64,000 nt of DNA from Diphasiastrum complanatum (Eukaryota > Streptophyta > Lycopodiopsida > Lycopodiales > Lycopodiaceae): positions 40,347,791 through 40,411,790 of the forward strand of contig CM055109.1 of the NCBI GenBank assembly GCA_029204225.1, given 5' to 3'. Below are positions 12,251 through 23,800 of this stretch, in pieces. A program made the position numbers and the translations under genes. The notes below the pieces were generated by a model. The model saw only the letters and a program-made list of their open reading frames with translations. It was not told the DNA's origin and did no database searches. Numbering within the stretch: the first letter of the stretch is position 1; every line of letters starts with the position of its first letter.

Positions 12251-12284
12251 AGAGGAAAAAGAGCAAATGAAAGTTGTGGATAAG

Positions 12285-12288
<4 letters not shown>

Positions 12289-12319
<31 letters not shown>
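12289..12319. repeat. (GA)n microsatellite
   Basis: About 15 GA dinucleotides followed by CTCTCTGTGTGTGTG. ORFs running through it are simple-repeat artefacts. Confidence 0.95.
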
Positions 12320-12320
<1 letters not shown>

Positions 12321-12898
12321 CTCTGTGTGTGTGTTGCATGCGTGCGGGCGGGGCGTGCACATACATCCTCCCAAATTTTTGTTTTACATGCATTTCCCTG
12401 TTATTATTAAATTGTAGATTATTTACTTTTGAATTTTGGTTTGGCAACAGTTCTTTACATTTATTTTTCTTTTAAAAAAAATGAAATCAGTTATCTAAGC
12501 TACTAAGAAAACTTCAATCCACATGAAAAAAGATGAGACAATATTGGAGTATGTAGCATGATCACATCAAACTGTAAAAGATTCGATAACATTGATTTCC
12601 ACATAGTATCTTATCATGAACTAAAAGTTTGGAAATGCAAGAACATTATTATTGTTTCATGAGTGACTTTGAGCACTACACCTCCATAAGATAGATTTAT
12701 GATGACACCATGCTCATGGTCATACCTTTTTGAGTTAATAGGCCAAAATACAAATTCTAAGATCATGGCCTTAAAGGCCAAATATTGAGGACCACAAAAT
12801 CCCAATTTGCAATTATAATTTGGTCAATCAATAGGTGAGGTTCAATTAGATCTAGCCTTGTTCAATTCAAAAGATTTGAGAAAGAAATTACATTGAAT

Positions 12899-13453
12899 CT
12901 AAAAAAAGAGAGTGAACAATCTCCTTCTTGCCAATGATTCATAATTCATAGACAATGATGGCTTTTTGGAACCTTCTTGAACAAGGATTCTTAGCAACTT
13001 GTGCAGTAATTTCAAATAGACCTCATTTGAAAGAGTGAGGGAGAAGACTTTGCATCTTAGAAATTTATAATAATAAGACAAGTCGATGAGTGTTGAAGAT
13101 CTAGAGAAACTCACTAGCTTTAGGTGATCAGTTTTAGAAGGCTTTTTTTCTTTTCTGAAAAATGTTGGCAATTGAATCACAAAGCACACCACTACATGTT
13201 CTTTTTTTAATAATGTTTCGTTTGATTCCTTTGATGTCTCATTCATGCATTTGAATGATCTTGTCTGGTCTGCCCCCTCAAATAGAGGCTTGATAGGAGG
13301 TACATCAAGATTATGGAGTAGTTTAAGAATTTCACAAATTGTAATTTTTAAAAGAGAGAATGCAGGTTTATAGAGTATCAAACTGGATTTATTTTCTATC
13401 GTATCCTCCAAGATTGACATGTCCCTTATGAAGTCCTGCTTTCGATAAAACAT
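12899..13453 (-). CDS. Unrecognised 184-codon ORF
   Basis: An ATG-initiated frame of 184 codons with no domain I recognise. It is rich in Leu, Lys and Ser, has no obvious signal peptide or membrane segment, and contains Cys/Asn-rich text such as FKCMNETSKESNETLL. It follows, on the same strand, the decayed gene copy at 13930-16660 and could be a downstream exon or second ORF of that element, or chance. The alternative frame just upstream (around 13395-13480) reads SSKEAISLLEDVLSKAGLHK, also coding-like, which suggests a frameshift. Low confidence that it is a functional gene. Confidence 0.3.
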   Translation of the reverse strand: MFYRKQDFIRDMSILEDTIENKSSLILYKPAFSLLKITICEILKLLHNLDVPPIKPLFEGADQTRSFKCMNETSKESNETLLKKEHVVVCFVIQLPTFFRKEKKPSKTDHLKLVSFSRSSTLIDLSYYYKFLRCKVFSLTLSNEVYLKLLHKLLRILVQEGSKKPSLSMNYESLARRRLFTLFF

Positions 13454-14399
13454 CTTCTAATAAAGAAATAGCTTCCTTTGAGGATGTTGCTGGCTTGGTA
13501 TTCCAAGAAAAACTATTTGAAGATAAATAAGATTCTCTATTATCCTAACCTCTGCATGAAGAGTGCAAACGTGCATTTGGCCTACCTTGTGAGTTTCGGC
13601 TGGAGTTCTCCTTCGTGCATCGTCGATACATATTACAAAGCCTCAGTCTTTCATGCAATACAAACAATGATGTTTAGATGTAGCACCACAAGAGACATTA
13701 TACATGCATTTCTATGTTTTCAAATCACCTACTAAATGTCATTCCATATTAAAGTCTCCAACTCTTGGAACATTGAGAAGTCCTCAATCCATATGGTCCT
13801 TGATGATTCTAGAGTAGGATGTTCTACAGAATATCCATGATAATATATCATAATCCTCCTTCAGAACCTGTTCACAAATAAGTTAGACTTATTTCAATAA
13901 GAATTAATATTATCTATTGAATATAATATAATAATAATTAGAAGTAATACCTGAAAAGTTGCCAACCACCAAATATCATTTTTGGACTGGACATTGAATC
14001 TGAAATCTCCTTGGACCCTTGTTTGTGATAGTGCACCGTTCATGAGGGTTATACTAACCCTCTCCATCTATTGCCCTTTCACAATTTATGACTCCTCTAA
14101 CTTAAGTATTATGATTACTTTATCACTCATCTTTTCAAAGGTTATATCATGGAATGTGATCATGTATCTCAGCAATTGAATTAGATCAACAAAGAAGGTG
14201 TTTGATGGACTATAATATATTGATCTTCCTTCAGTTTGATATATTTTCTCAATGTAAAATGGGGTCCCAATAACCTTATGCATTCCTATGTTTATCTTGT
14301 TCCTCTCTTTCTTCAAGTGATATGATCTTGGAATAGGGAATTTTCTAATTTGAACTTGCTTAAAAGCTTCTCTAATAAGTTGAATATTGTTGCATATAT

Positions 14400-14997
14400 T
14401 GTGAAGAATTTCAGATCATTTAAGATCCAATTCCATAACCGGATCTTTGGTTAGAAATAGATCAACTCTACCAATCCTATCAATGTAGAAAAGTCAACAT
14501 CTACTCAATGAAAGAGATGTAAACTCAATAAGAACCTGATCAAACATCAAACATAAGATATGACAAAGTTGTTGTCCGTACAATAATAGTAAGCTACTGT
14601 ATCTCACACGTGTGGATCCAAAAACAGCATAAAATAAGTATTCTATACACAAAATTGCAAGATATCACAAATATAGTGCACCAATGGATAGATGAACCCA
14701 AGAGAACTCATGTATAAGCATGAAATATGTTTCTCTTCCCATGAGTTACATCCTTTTATAACAAGTCCAAACCTAATTTGAAACTTGGTTTCCTTCCATA
14801 ATGAAAAACCCTATTCAAATTTGAATCTTCTAAAACTCGTGTACTACACTTTCTCACACTTTCAAAAAGTGTTTATTCAAGTGCATTTAGACTAATATAA
14901 CTTTGAAAAGTCAAACTCTAAGTCTAATATGAAAATTGGCCTCAACTGCCAAATATACAAATATGACCAAAATAGCAAAACTAGTTGAAATTTCTCA
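14400..14997 (-). mobile_element. LTR copy 1 of a short LTR-PBS-LTR structure
   Basis: On the minus strand it runs TGAGAAATTTCAACTAG... to ...AAATTCTTCACA. It shares long blocks with the copia-1 LTR at 33672, including AAACACTTTTTGAAAGTGT, the CACACGTGTG palindrome (14605-14614) and CTAACCAAAGATC. It is inserted in the unrecognised gene copy A. Confidence 0.8.
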
Positions 14998-15073
14998 CGC
15001 ATTGATATCTCCTCCAAATTCTTGATAGATGTGCTTGATCCTTTCAAAACCTGCAACACAAGCTCTAATACCA

Positions 15074-15767
<694 letters not shown>

Positions 15768-16660
15768 CGCATGTTTCTCTACTAATACCAGCAAAATCAC
15801 AAGCACCCTAGACTATAGTCTGATCTAAAATTTTCTGAATGCCCACCATCATAATGTATTCAGTGGTTTGCTTGTCAATATTGAGCCCAATGTCTTTCCA
15901 ATTGAAGCATTGTCCTTAATATTCTAAGGAGCAACTAATGCAGATTTGCAAGAAAAACCAAATAGTTAGCATAAAATTACAATAGTTGAAATATATCTAT
16001 ATATAATTGACCAAGTAAAATAAAGTAGAATATACTTACTTGAATGCACAATTCTTTCTATTTCGATAACCCCCTTTTAAAAGAGTTTTGAATATCCTTG
16101 CAAGTTTTGCGCTTTTGTTTGTTATTCCTAGCCTTCTTCTTAGACAATTTCACATCCCTCAATATTTGTAAGTTTTCAAAATGAATAGATTGCATTCGCT
16201 CTAATTCTGATTTGATATTGAATATTATCTTCTCTAATAATTCATTATTTCTTCTAAGTTCTTCATTTTTCTCTAAGGTCTTTTAGAAAACAAAATCTCT
16301 ATCTTCATGACAACAAGAGGATACACATCTGAACTCACATTCTAAAAATTGTATTTTTTGCATAGAAAATTGATTTCCGTAATTGTGCAATCTCTCATAG
16401 TATCCTACTAGTCTAGTATGCCCATTGTATATCCATGTAACTATATGAGTTATTGAAGAGAATGTGGGATGTGTCAAAGTGCTAGGATCTTGAGGATACA
16501 ATGTTCCATCTGTCCACATATCCAAGTTTTTCTTTCCTTCTTCCTTGTAATGAGAACGATCCTCAGCAGATATTGAAATTCCTTTGCCTCCTCTTTTTTG
16601 TATAGAGAGAGGCCAAACTAGTAGGGATATCCAAATGTATATGATATAATGTCGTCATTA

Positions 16661-17460
16661 GAAAAAAAAAAGCAAGAAAGCAATCACAAGCATCAAAGTA
16701 TTCTGAACAAAATTTTCAAAATAAATCCAAATGTAGTATACGTATCTGATATCATATTACATATCATGTAACATCAATTCTTCGATTTCGCTTTTTGTCT
16801 TGATTCAAATTTGCAAATGGCGCTCATATTTTCATTCCAATATGAAGATTGTGCTCATCTTAACCAATGGGGGGAATGCATATTCGAATTTAGATAAGTT
16901 AAATTATAAACAGTTTAAAGTTCTTAACTATGACTGTAGACACTATGGTAAGAGCATTGGGAGTTGGGGAGGCCTTATGAGTGGTGTGGGCTAGCAAATA
17001 AACAAAAAAAAGTTATTTTAATTTTTTTTATTATCCTATTGTTGTGTTGTTGGTAGTATCGGGACTGTCAATGGGAGCGTATCTTCGCCTCACCCTGCAT
17101 AACACAAGAAAAAAGAGAGGGATTAACGACACATAGCTCCTCTTGCCAAAGCAAAACCAAACCTTTTGAAACCTTTATTCATAATCCAACAAGGTAAAAC
17201 ATAGCTAAAAGCATACAATACCTCAAAGAAAAGCATCGTAAAGCGAAACAAATTTCAAGACATCCAACTGGTACCTGCCACCATCCCACCACACAACACC
17301 GCACAAGTTAGCACAGTGAGGAAGACAGGTGTCAAAGCTGGATATCAGTTGTTATCCATGTCCAAAATAAGTTTACCAGCCTAACAACTCAAAATATTTT
17401 TTGAAAAAAAGTATGTCCAATCTTCCCTACATAAAACTTAATATATAGCGATAGGCTTAT
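16661..17460. other. No recognised gene
   Basis: AT-rich sequence between copy A and a retroelement junction. No domain-like text was seen on either strand. Confidence 0.45.
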
Positions 17461-18060
17461 ATGCTCTGCTACCACTGTATCGACTCTGATATGCTCTGAT
17501 ACCACTGTAGGAAAAAAAGTAATAATTCTTCCTCAGAGAGCACGATGAAAGTTTGAATAAATCAAACTAATATCAGTGTCTTCAATCGGGTTTGTTTCTG
17601 ATCTATGTACTAATAAAACAGAGATGGTTCAGATAATCATGGAAGTCTTGAATGAATTGATCAAGGCCTTTAGTCATGGTCAATCCTGAAAGTTTTTGGA
17701 AATGTATATAATCATCTAACAAAGAAATTAGGAAGTATTCTTTGAATACTAAACAAAATGTCTCCCAGGTTAGTGGTTGTTTTTCCTTGGCTACTAGACC
17801 CTCCCACCAAACTAAGGCTTTCCCATCTAGAAACATAGTGGCGGTGGAGAGTTTCTCACTTTCAGAAAACATATTCATGGCAAAATATTTGTTCCAAACG
17901 TTAAGCCATGAATTAACAACTTGTAGGCTCCTCTCTTTCTTTTTCCCTTTATAAACTTTAACGGGAGGAGGACCACATGTTTTCTATGATTGGCCAATCT
18001 TGATTCAAGGGCTTGATTTTTCAATTTGGTTTCAAGTAATTGTTGGTTTGTTTCTTGCAT
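17461..18060 (-). mobile_element. Gypsy gag fragment beside an LTR end with duplicated PBS-like motifs
   Basis: A gag reading frame (17603-18060, two frames) contains LDGKALVWWEGLVAKEKQPL and LTMTKGLDQFIQDFHDYLN. It aligns with the gag at 27750-28028 (LDGRALVWWDDLVAKGNQP, LTMNKGLEQFIQDFHEYLN). Toward lower coordinates the minus strand reads ...TTCCTACA then GTGGTATCAGAGC (17504-17493), an LTR end plus primer-binding site. The same 19-bp motif with one change occurs 30 bp further on (17461-17479). A PBS downstream of gag is the wrong order for one element, so two broken elements are joined here. Confidence 0.65.
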
Positions 18061-19239
18061 AGTTGGTAGAGATGTTGCAAAGTTTGTGCCACACTTTCAG
18101 GTTTAGATAAATCAAAGGTGGTATTAGGGGTTGATTGGGAGTGTTTTGATCTTGATCCTAGTTTTCAAAGCATCAACAATGAAAGTAAAATTAGGACAAG
18201 ACAATTACAAGCTCCAGAAAACAGACTGAAGAACACCGTCGACAACAATGGCGTCTATAAGCAGCATACAATCGACGATCTGTACAATCCTTGACAAAGC
18301 AGATTCATAATGTAAAAATAGCAGATATAATTGAAGAGTGAGGGTGAAAAACTGTTAGTTAGTAATTGGCTATTTTGAACATTTCAGAGGCCAAAATTGC
18401 AATTAAGCTTTAGAAGGTTTTTTCACATATTTTTAGATGGGGTCAAGCACACAAATGGCCATATATTTGATGTAATTTGGCCATTTGGACCCAAATTGGT
18501 TGAAATAGAAGTCATATATTCATATTATTTTAGGGCCAAATGACTCTAGAGAGAGGAAAGAGAGTCGTCTTTTTTGTGCGTATAAATAGTAAGGAGGGTT
18601 TGGAGAAGAAGGTTCAGTAACTGAATGTTGTAGAGGAGATCATTTTACTAGAATTCTATCTTGATTTCGCTCATTTCTCTATATTTGTCTTGATTGATTT
18701 TATTGGAATTATATCTTGATTTCGTTCATTTCTCTACATTTATATAGTAGCTAGTTTTAGATGCTATTGATGAATGCAATAATGAATTCATAGCTATTGT
18801 ACAACTTATTTATAAAGGTTTTCAAATTTGATGTCATTTCAGTCATGCATGATATCTACTGGATCTTAGAAGCAAATTCATGAGTGTTTCATCTAGCTCT
18901 TGGATAGTGGAGGCTTGTGCATTCACTTTTGGCCTAAAACTAATGTTTGGGGTTGATTTGGATCTTTATTTTTCACATATTCTTGTCACAATCATCCAAT
19001 ACTTTATAGTGATTTGCTCTAGGTTATCCATTAAAAAAAAAAGACTTTGTCATTCAATTCAGTATTTGTGGATAAATATGTAATTTGACTCATTGAAAAG
19101 AATGGAAGTTCTCCAAATAGACATTATTTTATAAGCACTAGCATATATTCTAATAGACATTTTATAAACAATAGCATGTAGAGTTTATTTTGTTCAATTG
19201 ATTTTATCTTTAACTATTTCTACAATCAAATAGTCATTG
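18061..19239. other. Probable LTR-derived sequence, no gene
   Basis: Contains a TATA-like GTATAAATAG on the plus strand near 18590 and a local duplication of ATCTTGATTTCG(C/T)TCATTTCTCTA (about 18657 and 18714). It could be LTR sequence of a retroelement, but no ends were recognised. Confidence 0.3.
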
Positions 19240-19480
19240 GTATAAATGGAATAGCTTGACCAAAAAAATCTTTTAGCTATAGACCTTGGTGCCATTAGGC
19301 ACATACGCATGCATGAACAAATATTCTTAATAGTTATATACATCCTCCAACTTTCATGGCAAACGAATTGCTATATTTTGCCAAGGAGAAATCTAATTGT
19401 CTGACAATAATGAACTTGAACTTGGTGGTTGTTGATCATGTATTGCTATATGACTCATTCATAAGTCAAATGTGTTGGCT
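19240..19480 (+). pseudogene. Copia protease remnant
   Basis: Across frames the plus strand reads AIDLGAIRHIRMHEQIF, comparable with DSGATxHI...F of copia proteases elsewhere in the window. It is followed by HGKRIAIFCQGEI and LSDNNELEL, which resemble the NGKxxxIxxxGxI and LVLKDVLYVP strand after it. The active-site Ser is Leu and frames are broken. Short and decayed. Confidence 0.4.
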
Positions 19481-19907
19481 AAAATTAAGTTTCTTGAATG
19501 GGTTTGTAATATGTTGATCTCGTTCACTAGAGTCGAACCTATTACATATGTGGGTGCTTGTATCTTATGACTTTTTGTATACGAAGTGAGTGTAGATGGA
19601 TTTTCTATAACATGTTGCATTGTCATAGTAGTATTTGCAAAAATAGTATCTTGGACATGAATGAAATGCATTAGTGGTTTTGTGATGATATTACAATAGC
19701 TATAACATTCATAATTACAATAAAGAATTCACGACTTTTTATATTGCATAGTTAGTGGTATGATTGCATGATTGTCTAATGACATGACTGTAGATGGTGC
19801 TAGGGAGGGCATATGACTTTGTCTTCATGTACTAGGAAAAATACACAAGGAGACATTAGATTATAAGAAGACGGTTTGTTCATATAATATTATATAAATG
19901 AATTTGT

Positions 19908-20100
19908 CACCATGTGTGCAAAAGTACAACTACCATTGTATTATATAACATTTCCTAACACAAGTTGGCATTTGGCATGTTGGCACATTACACCATGTGT
20001 GCAAGAGTACAACTACCACTATAAAATATAAATTTCTAACGCGTTGGCATGTTGACAAATTGGCACCATGCGTGCAAGAGTCCAATGAGACATTATACAA
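19908..20100. repeat. Three-copy tandem repeat of about 73-83 bp
   Basis: CACCATGTGTGCAAGAGTACAA-type units start at 19908, 19991 and 20064, each followed by TTGGCATGTTG-type text. A TA-rich tract (about 20103-20134) follows. Confidence 0.8.
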
Positions 20101-20589
20101 TGTATATATGTATGTATATATATATATATATATAATCAATTTTTTCCAAAGAAATTTAATAAAAGAAAATTTTCTAACAAAAGTTTCTTTTATAATGATG
20201 CACTGATGGTAACTTAATGCTGAGTGCTTATTTTCTTTCTTTGTACTTAGGAGACGGCTTTCAAGATATAATTCTGTGGTTCACAATAATTCAAAATTTT
20301 CACCATAATTTCATTTTGGATAGCCATTGAGAGATAGACATCTAAGCATGATATATGATGGCAATTTTTTCAAGTGGATAACACACAATTGTACCATTTT
20401 ATTGGATGTCATTTGTCCACATGAATATTCTACTATTTTTTAAAAGTAGTCGTCAAACAAAAAATCTCACTTTCCCCTTGTAATGTCACAATATTTTGTG
20501 CATTTCAGACATGGCTTTTTGCTTGCAATATCAAGAGAAAATCTCGACAAACATCCCAAACAAGAGAAAAAAGCTTCATAATCCTCCCC

Positions 20590-21140
20590 ATCCCATCCCC
20601 CCCCCGGGGGGAAATTTATGACTTGAGGCAATAATAATTTACTCTTCCGGGGGGGGGTTGCGGGCGCTCGCATCTAACAAGCACGGTGGCCCTTTGGCCC
20701 CGGTGCCTTCCTGACCACAAGTTTTTTTTTTTTGAAAATTGGCCACCCGGACGCCACGTGTGCAGGCAGCCAATCTTTGTCCCATAAGCATTGATTTGAG
20801 ACTATTGGGAGGGGATATATAGACAAACTCCCAATAGTCTCACACGTATGTGTGTGTGTGTGTGTGTGTGACGCTGCCCGACGCCACCGCCCGCAGCCCC
20901 AGGTCCCGGCGGGCTGCTGGTGCCACCTGGCCCGCTGCCCGGTGCCCGACGCCACCTCAGTGCCTGTCCTGGCATCGCCCGACAAAATAAAGCGCTCGCT
21001 GATTTTTGACGGGCATAGTGCGACTGACACCGGGGCACCGGGCCAAACCACTGCCACGCGCACGCAGTGCTCTAAAGCCCCAGCGTGAGGGGGGCCGGGG
21101 CCGGGGCCGGAGAGAGGTGTGTCTCTCTCTCTCAATACGC
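20590..21140. promoter_or_regulatory. GC-rich island with hairpin and TG tract upstream of the glyoxalase-family gene
   Basis: Composition changes sharply from AT-rich to GC-rich. There are opposed C and G runs (20597-20611 and 20649-20658). TGAGACTATTGGGAG (20797-20811) has its exact reverse complement at 20828-20842 across a 16-nt loop that holds a TATATA-like stretch. A (TG)n tract covers about 20847-20870, and GCCCGACGCCACC is repeated (around 20878 and 20944). The block ends about 300 bp before the ATG at 21454. It may be a promoter/CpG island or inserted foreign sequence; the ORFs in it are low-complexity. Confidence 0.45.
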
Positions 21141-21453
21141 CGGTGGGGTCGACATGTACAACAGACGATGGGATGGTTCAACTGACGACTCTCTTTTCTG
21201 GGGCGCCTAAGTCTTTTGCTCCCAAATCAAAGCACAAAAGAGCGAGAGAAAGTAACTAAGTTGGTAGCTGATTCTCAGATCTCAATCTTCAGAGCTGCAT
21301 CTCTGTGGGTCTTCCATCCAGAATGAGGATAAGTCTTTAAAAGGTGGACTTGGGCACAGGCTTATACAGTTCTCGAGCGCTCCTACTGTAGTTTCATTAC
21401 TTGATAGTTCAAGCTGTGTTGAGCTCAAACTACTCTTGTTGATACAAGATTTG

Positions 21454-22360
21454 ATGGCACAAACGCTTACAAGCTTGGATATCAGCCCCTTGCCTCTCTC
21501 TTCACTTAATCATATCTCCCGTAACTGTGCAAACATAGAAGCGTCTTTGAGCTTCTACGTAAATGTTCTTGGATTTGTTCCTGTCAAGAGACCGCAATTC
21601 TTGAAATTTGACGGAGCCTGGTAAGTATTTTTAAGCTTTTTGTACAAGTGCAATCTATCTTTGGCTTATTGGGTGTGAATAGGAAAACCAGTCCGGAGTT
21701 CTGAAGGCTGACCATTTGGAGCGTCTGAACATAGATCATTCCTTGTTAATGCTGAAGTTTACTTTTTATGATATCAATATTCACACTCTAAAAAATAACT
21801 GCATGTCGTGAGCCACAGCTTTGTCGTTGTTGTGAGTTTACTTCTTCTTGTTTACGGCTTTGGCTTTGGACTACTCGCTAATTTACAGGCTGTTCAATTA
21901 TGGCATTGGTATACATTTGTTGCAAGAGGAAGAAGAAAAAAATCCAGTATCAAAGCATGCTGATGTGATCAACCCCCGCGACAATCACATTTCTTTCCAA
22001 GTACTTTTATTGCACTAATTTCATTGATTCATTGATTGTAAACTTTGACCTTCGATGAAGATTCTCCAATGCTGATCTTAGTGATTGCTGCAGTGCGATG
22101 ATATAGAGTTAGTGGGCGAGAGACTGGATGCAGCTGGTATCAAGTACGTGAAGAGGATCGTGGAGGAAGGAGCCATAGAAGTGGAGCAGCTCTTTTTCCT
22201 GGATCCAGACGGATTCATGATCGAAGTGTGCACCTGCGAGAAATTGCCCGTTGAGCCATTGGTGGAGAGAATCACTTGCTATACAAAGTTCTGTAAATTA
22301 GAGTTTAAATCAGCTTGCCTATTACCCTTCCCCACCACATCCAACGGCAGCTGTACTTAA
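21454..22360 (+). CDS. VOC superfamily glyoxalase-I-like protein, three exons
   Basis: Exons are 21454-21620, 21889-22000 and 22094-22360, all with GT/AG introns and consistent phase (one Trp codon is split), giving 181 residues. The ATG at 21454 is the first in the frame. The fold is one betaalphabetabetabeta pair: SLNHISRNC...SLSFYVNVLGF, FDGAWLFNYGIGIHLL, NPRDNHISFQCDDI and QLFFLDPDGFMIEVC. Likely metal ligands are His20, His89 and Glu137, with His65 as a further candidate. The architecture matches the short plant GLYI4/GLYI7-type proteins rather than the two-domain glyoxalase I. Some of this clade act in methylglyoxal or stress responses, but catalytic activity cannot be assumed. The C-terminal tail after PLVERI is Ser/Thr/Pro-rich and unlikely to be catalytic. 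Expected location is cytosolic, as no targeting peptide is evident. Confidence 0.93.
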
Positions 22361-23318
22361 AGAGCAAACCCCTTGCTCTTGCTAATTATATCCATCAGCT
22401 TACTATCTATCTGTCCACGATCCATCCTGTATGCAAGCACAATCTACTATGATCAACTATGTGTTATGTACAGTATGATGGAGGACTGTAAATTTGCATA
22501 ACGGTATTGATTCTCGAGTTTTAATTGTTAAGTTGAACTAAAAGTTGTTTAGACTCTACGGTTTAGTGGGAAGCTGTCCCAGTTTTTACATGAAAGGTGA
22601 AGTTTCCATGCACGCAGTTTTTCATTTCTTATAAATGAGTGGAGCTAGAAAGAAGGCGTTAGTCGATCCAAGGAGTTACAGCTAATTGAGCAATTAACTC
22701 TGAAACATACTTCATATTATACTTCATATTATAAGACATGATGGCTTGCTTAAAAACATATAGAAAAACAAAAAATACCAGTTTCAAACATGCCATTTTG
22801 TCCACAAAAATATGCTATAGGTCACAAAAAGCTAATAGCTACATGGCAATGAAAGAGATCTTGTGTGGTGAGAATAGGTTCGTGAGTAAACATGATATCA
22901 TTCACATCCAAATGCTTCACTTTCCGTATCTACAGGTGTCATATTCCTGCAATTAAAGCTATTCCAAAATACACACCAAATTTTTTTGGAGTACTTCAGT
23001 TTGCAAGGTACATATTTTGTTAAGGATAGGTTCCTTAACAAAATCTTGGCATGTGCATGACAATTTATAATGCATAATATTTTCATTACGAATAACTTAT
23101 TATTAAAAAATGCAACAATAAATATCTCTTGTATGAAGGATTGCAAATAATAATCATATGAAACTCATTGAAATATACACATGGAAAACATCTTTAAATA
23201 TGGGGTGGTGCACAAACATGTTGTTATTGTGATCAAGACCCATCACTCTAAAAAATGCAAAAGATAGATGTTTGCAAACCAAAATTGAACCACAGGCCAC
23301 ATCTTAGGGATCCTTGTG
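22361..23318. other. 3' flank of the glyoxalase-family gene, no further gene seen
   Basis: AT-rich sequence. A 3' untranslated region is expected in the first few hundred bases, but no clear polyadenylation signal was singled out. Confidence 0.4.
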
Positions 23319-23800
23319 CACTACAACATTATGAGATTTTCAACTCTATTCCGAGGCTTTTTTGAAGAATTAAGAAAAAAAAAAACAACTCTACAAACCT
23401 CCCATTTTACACACTGATTTATACCTCGGTAGCAGATTCTCATTAATTACATCGGTTCCTGAGGTATCACCATCCCATTCTGGCGTTGTTTAGAGAATGT
23501 GTTTGCCAAGGTATATATCGAGGGACCTCGGTATACCCATTGACAACACTGTTTGTTGCAAGGGACATTCCGAGGGACCTCGATATAACCCTATGGAAAA
23601 AAATGCTGATAATATATCTATTCCGAGGGCCCTCGGTATAACCCTATGGAAAGAGTGCTGATAATATATCTATTTCGAGGGCCCTCGGTATAAACCTATG
23701 GAAAGAATGTTGATAATATATCTATCTGAGGGGGATTCTGAGGGCCCTCGATATAACCCTCTTAAAAAGAATGGCTCTCCCGAGAATTATTCCGAGGGCT
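23319..23800. repeat. Subterminal tandem repeats with palindromic CCGAGGGCCCTCGG, possible CACTA-type terminus
   Basis: CACTACAA at 23319-23326 is a typical CACTA-transposon end. From 23500 to about 23800 units of 52-53 bp repeat, each with CCGAGGG(A/C)CCTCG followed by ATAACCCTATGGAAA and GATAATATATCTAT. Units start near 23570, 23623 and 23675, with degenerate ones later. The unit core at 23623-23636 is a perfect 14-bp palindrome. Dense subterminal palindromes are usual in plant CACTA elements. No matching opposite end was found, so the assignment is tentative. Confidence 0.5.

Noticed and set aside
20674-21135. 153-codon minus-strand open frame in the GC-rich island, plus overlapping frames on both strands
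   Set aside because: Low-complexity Gly/Pro/Arg text and a poly-His-Thr run encoded by the TG tract; several frames are open at once because GC-rich DNA lacks stops.
23319-23800. CRISPR-like array
   Set aside because: Repeat units are contiguous with no unique spacers, and the DNA is plant nuclear.
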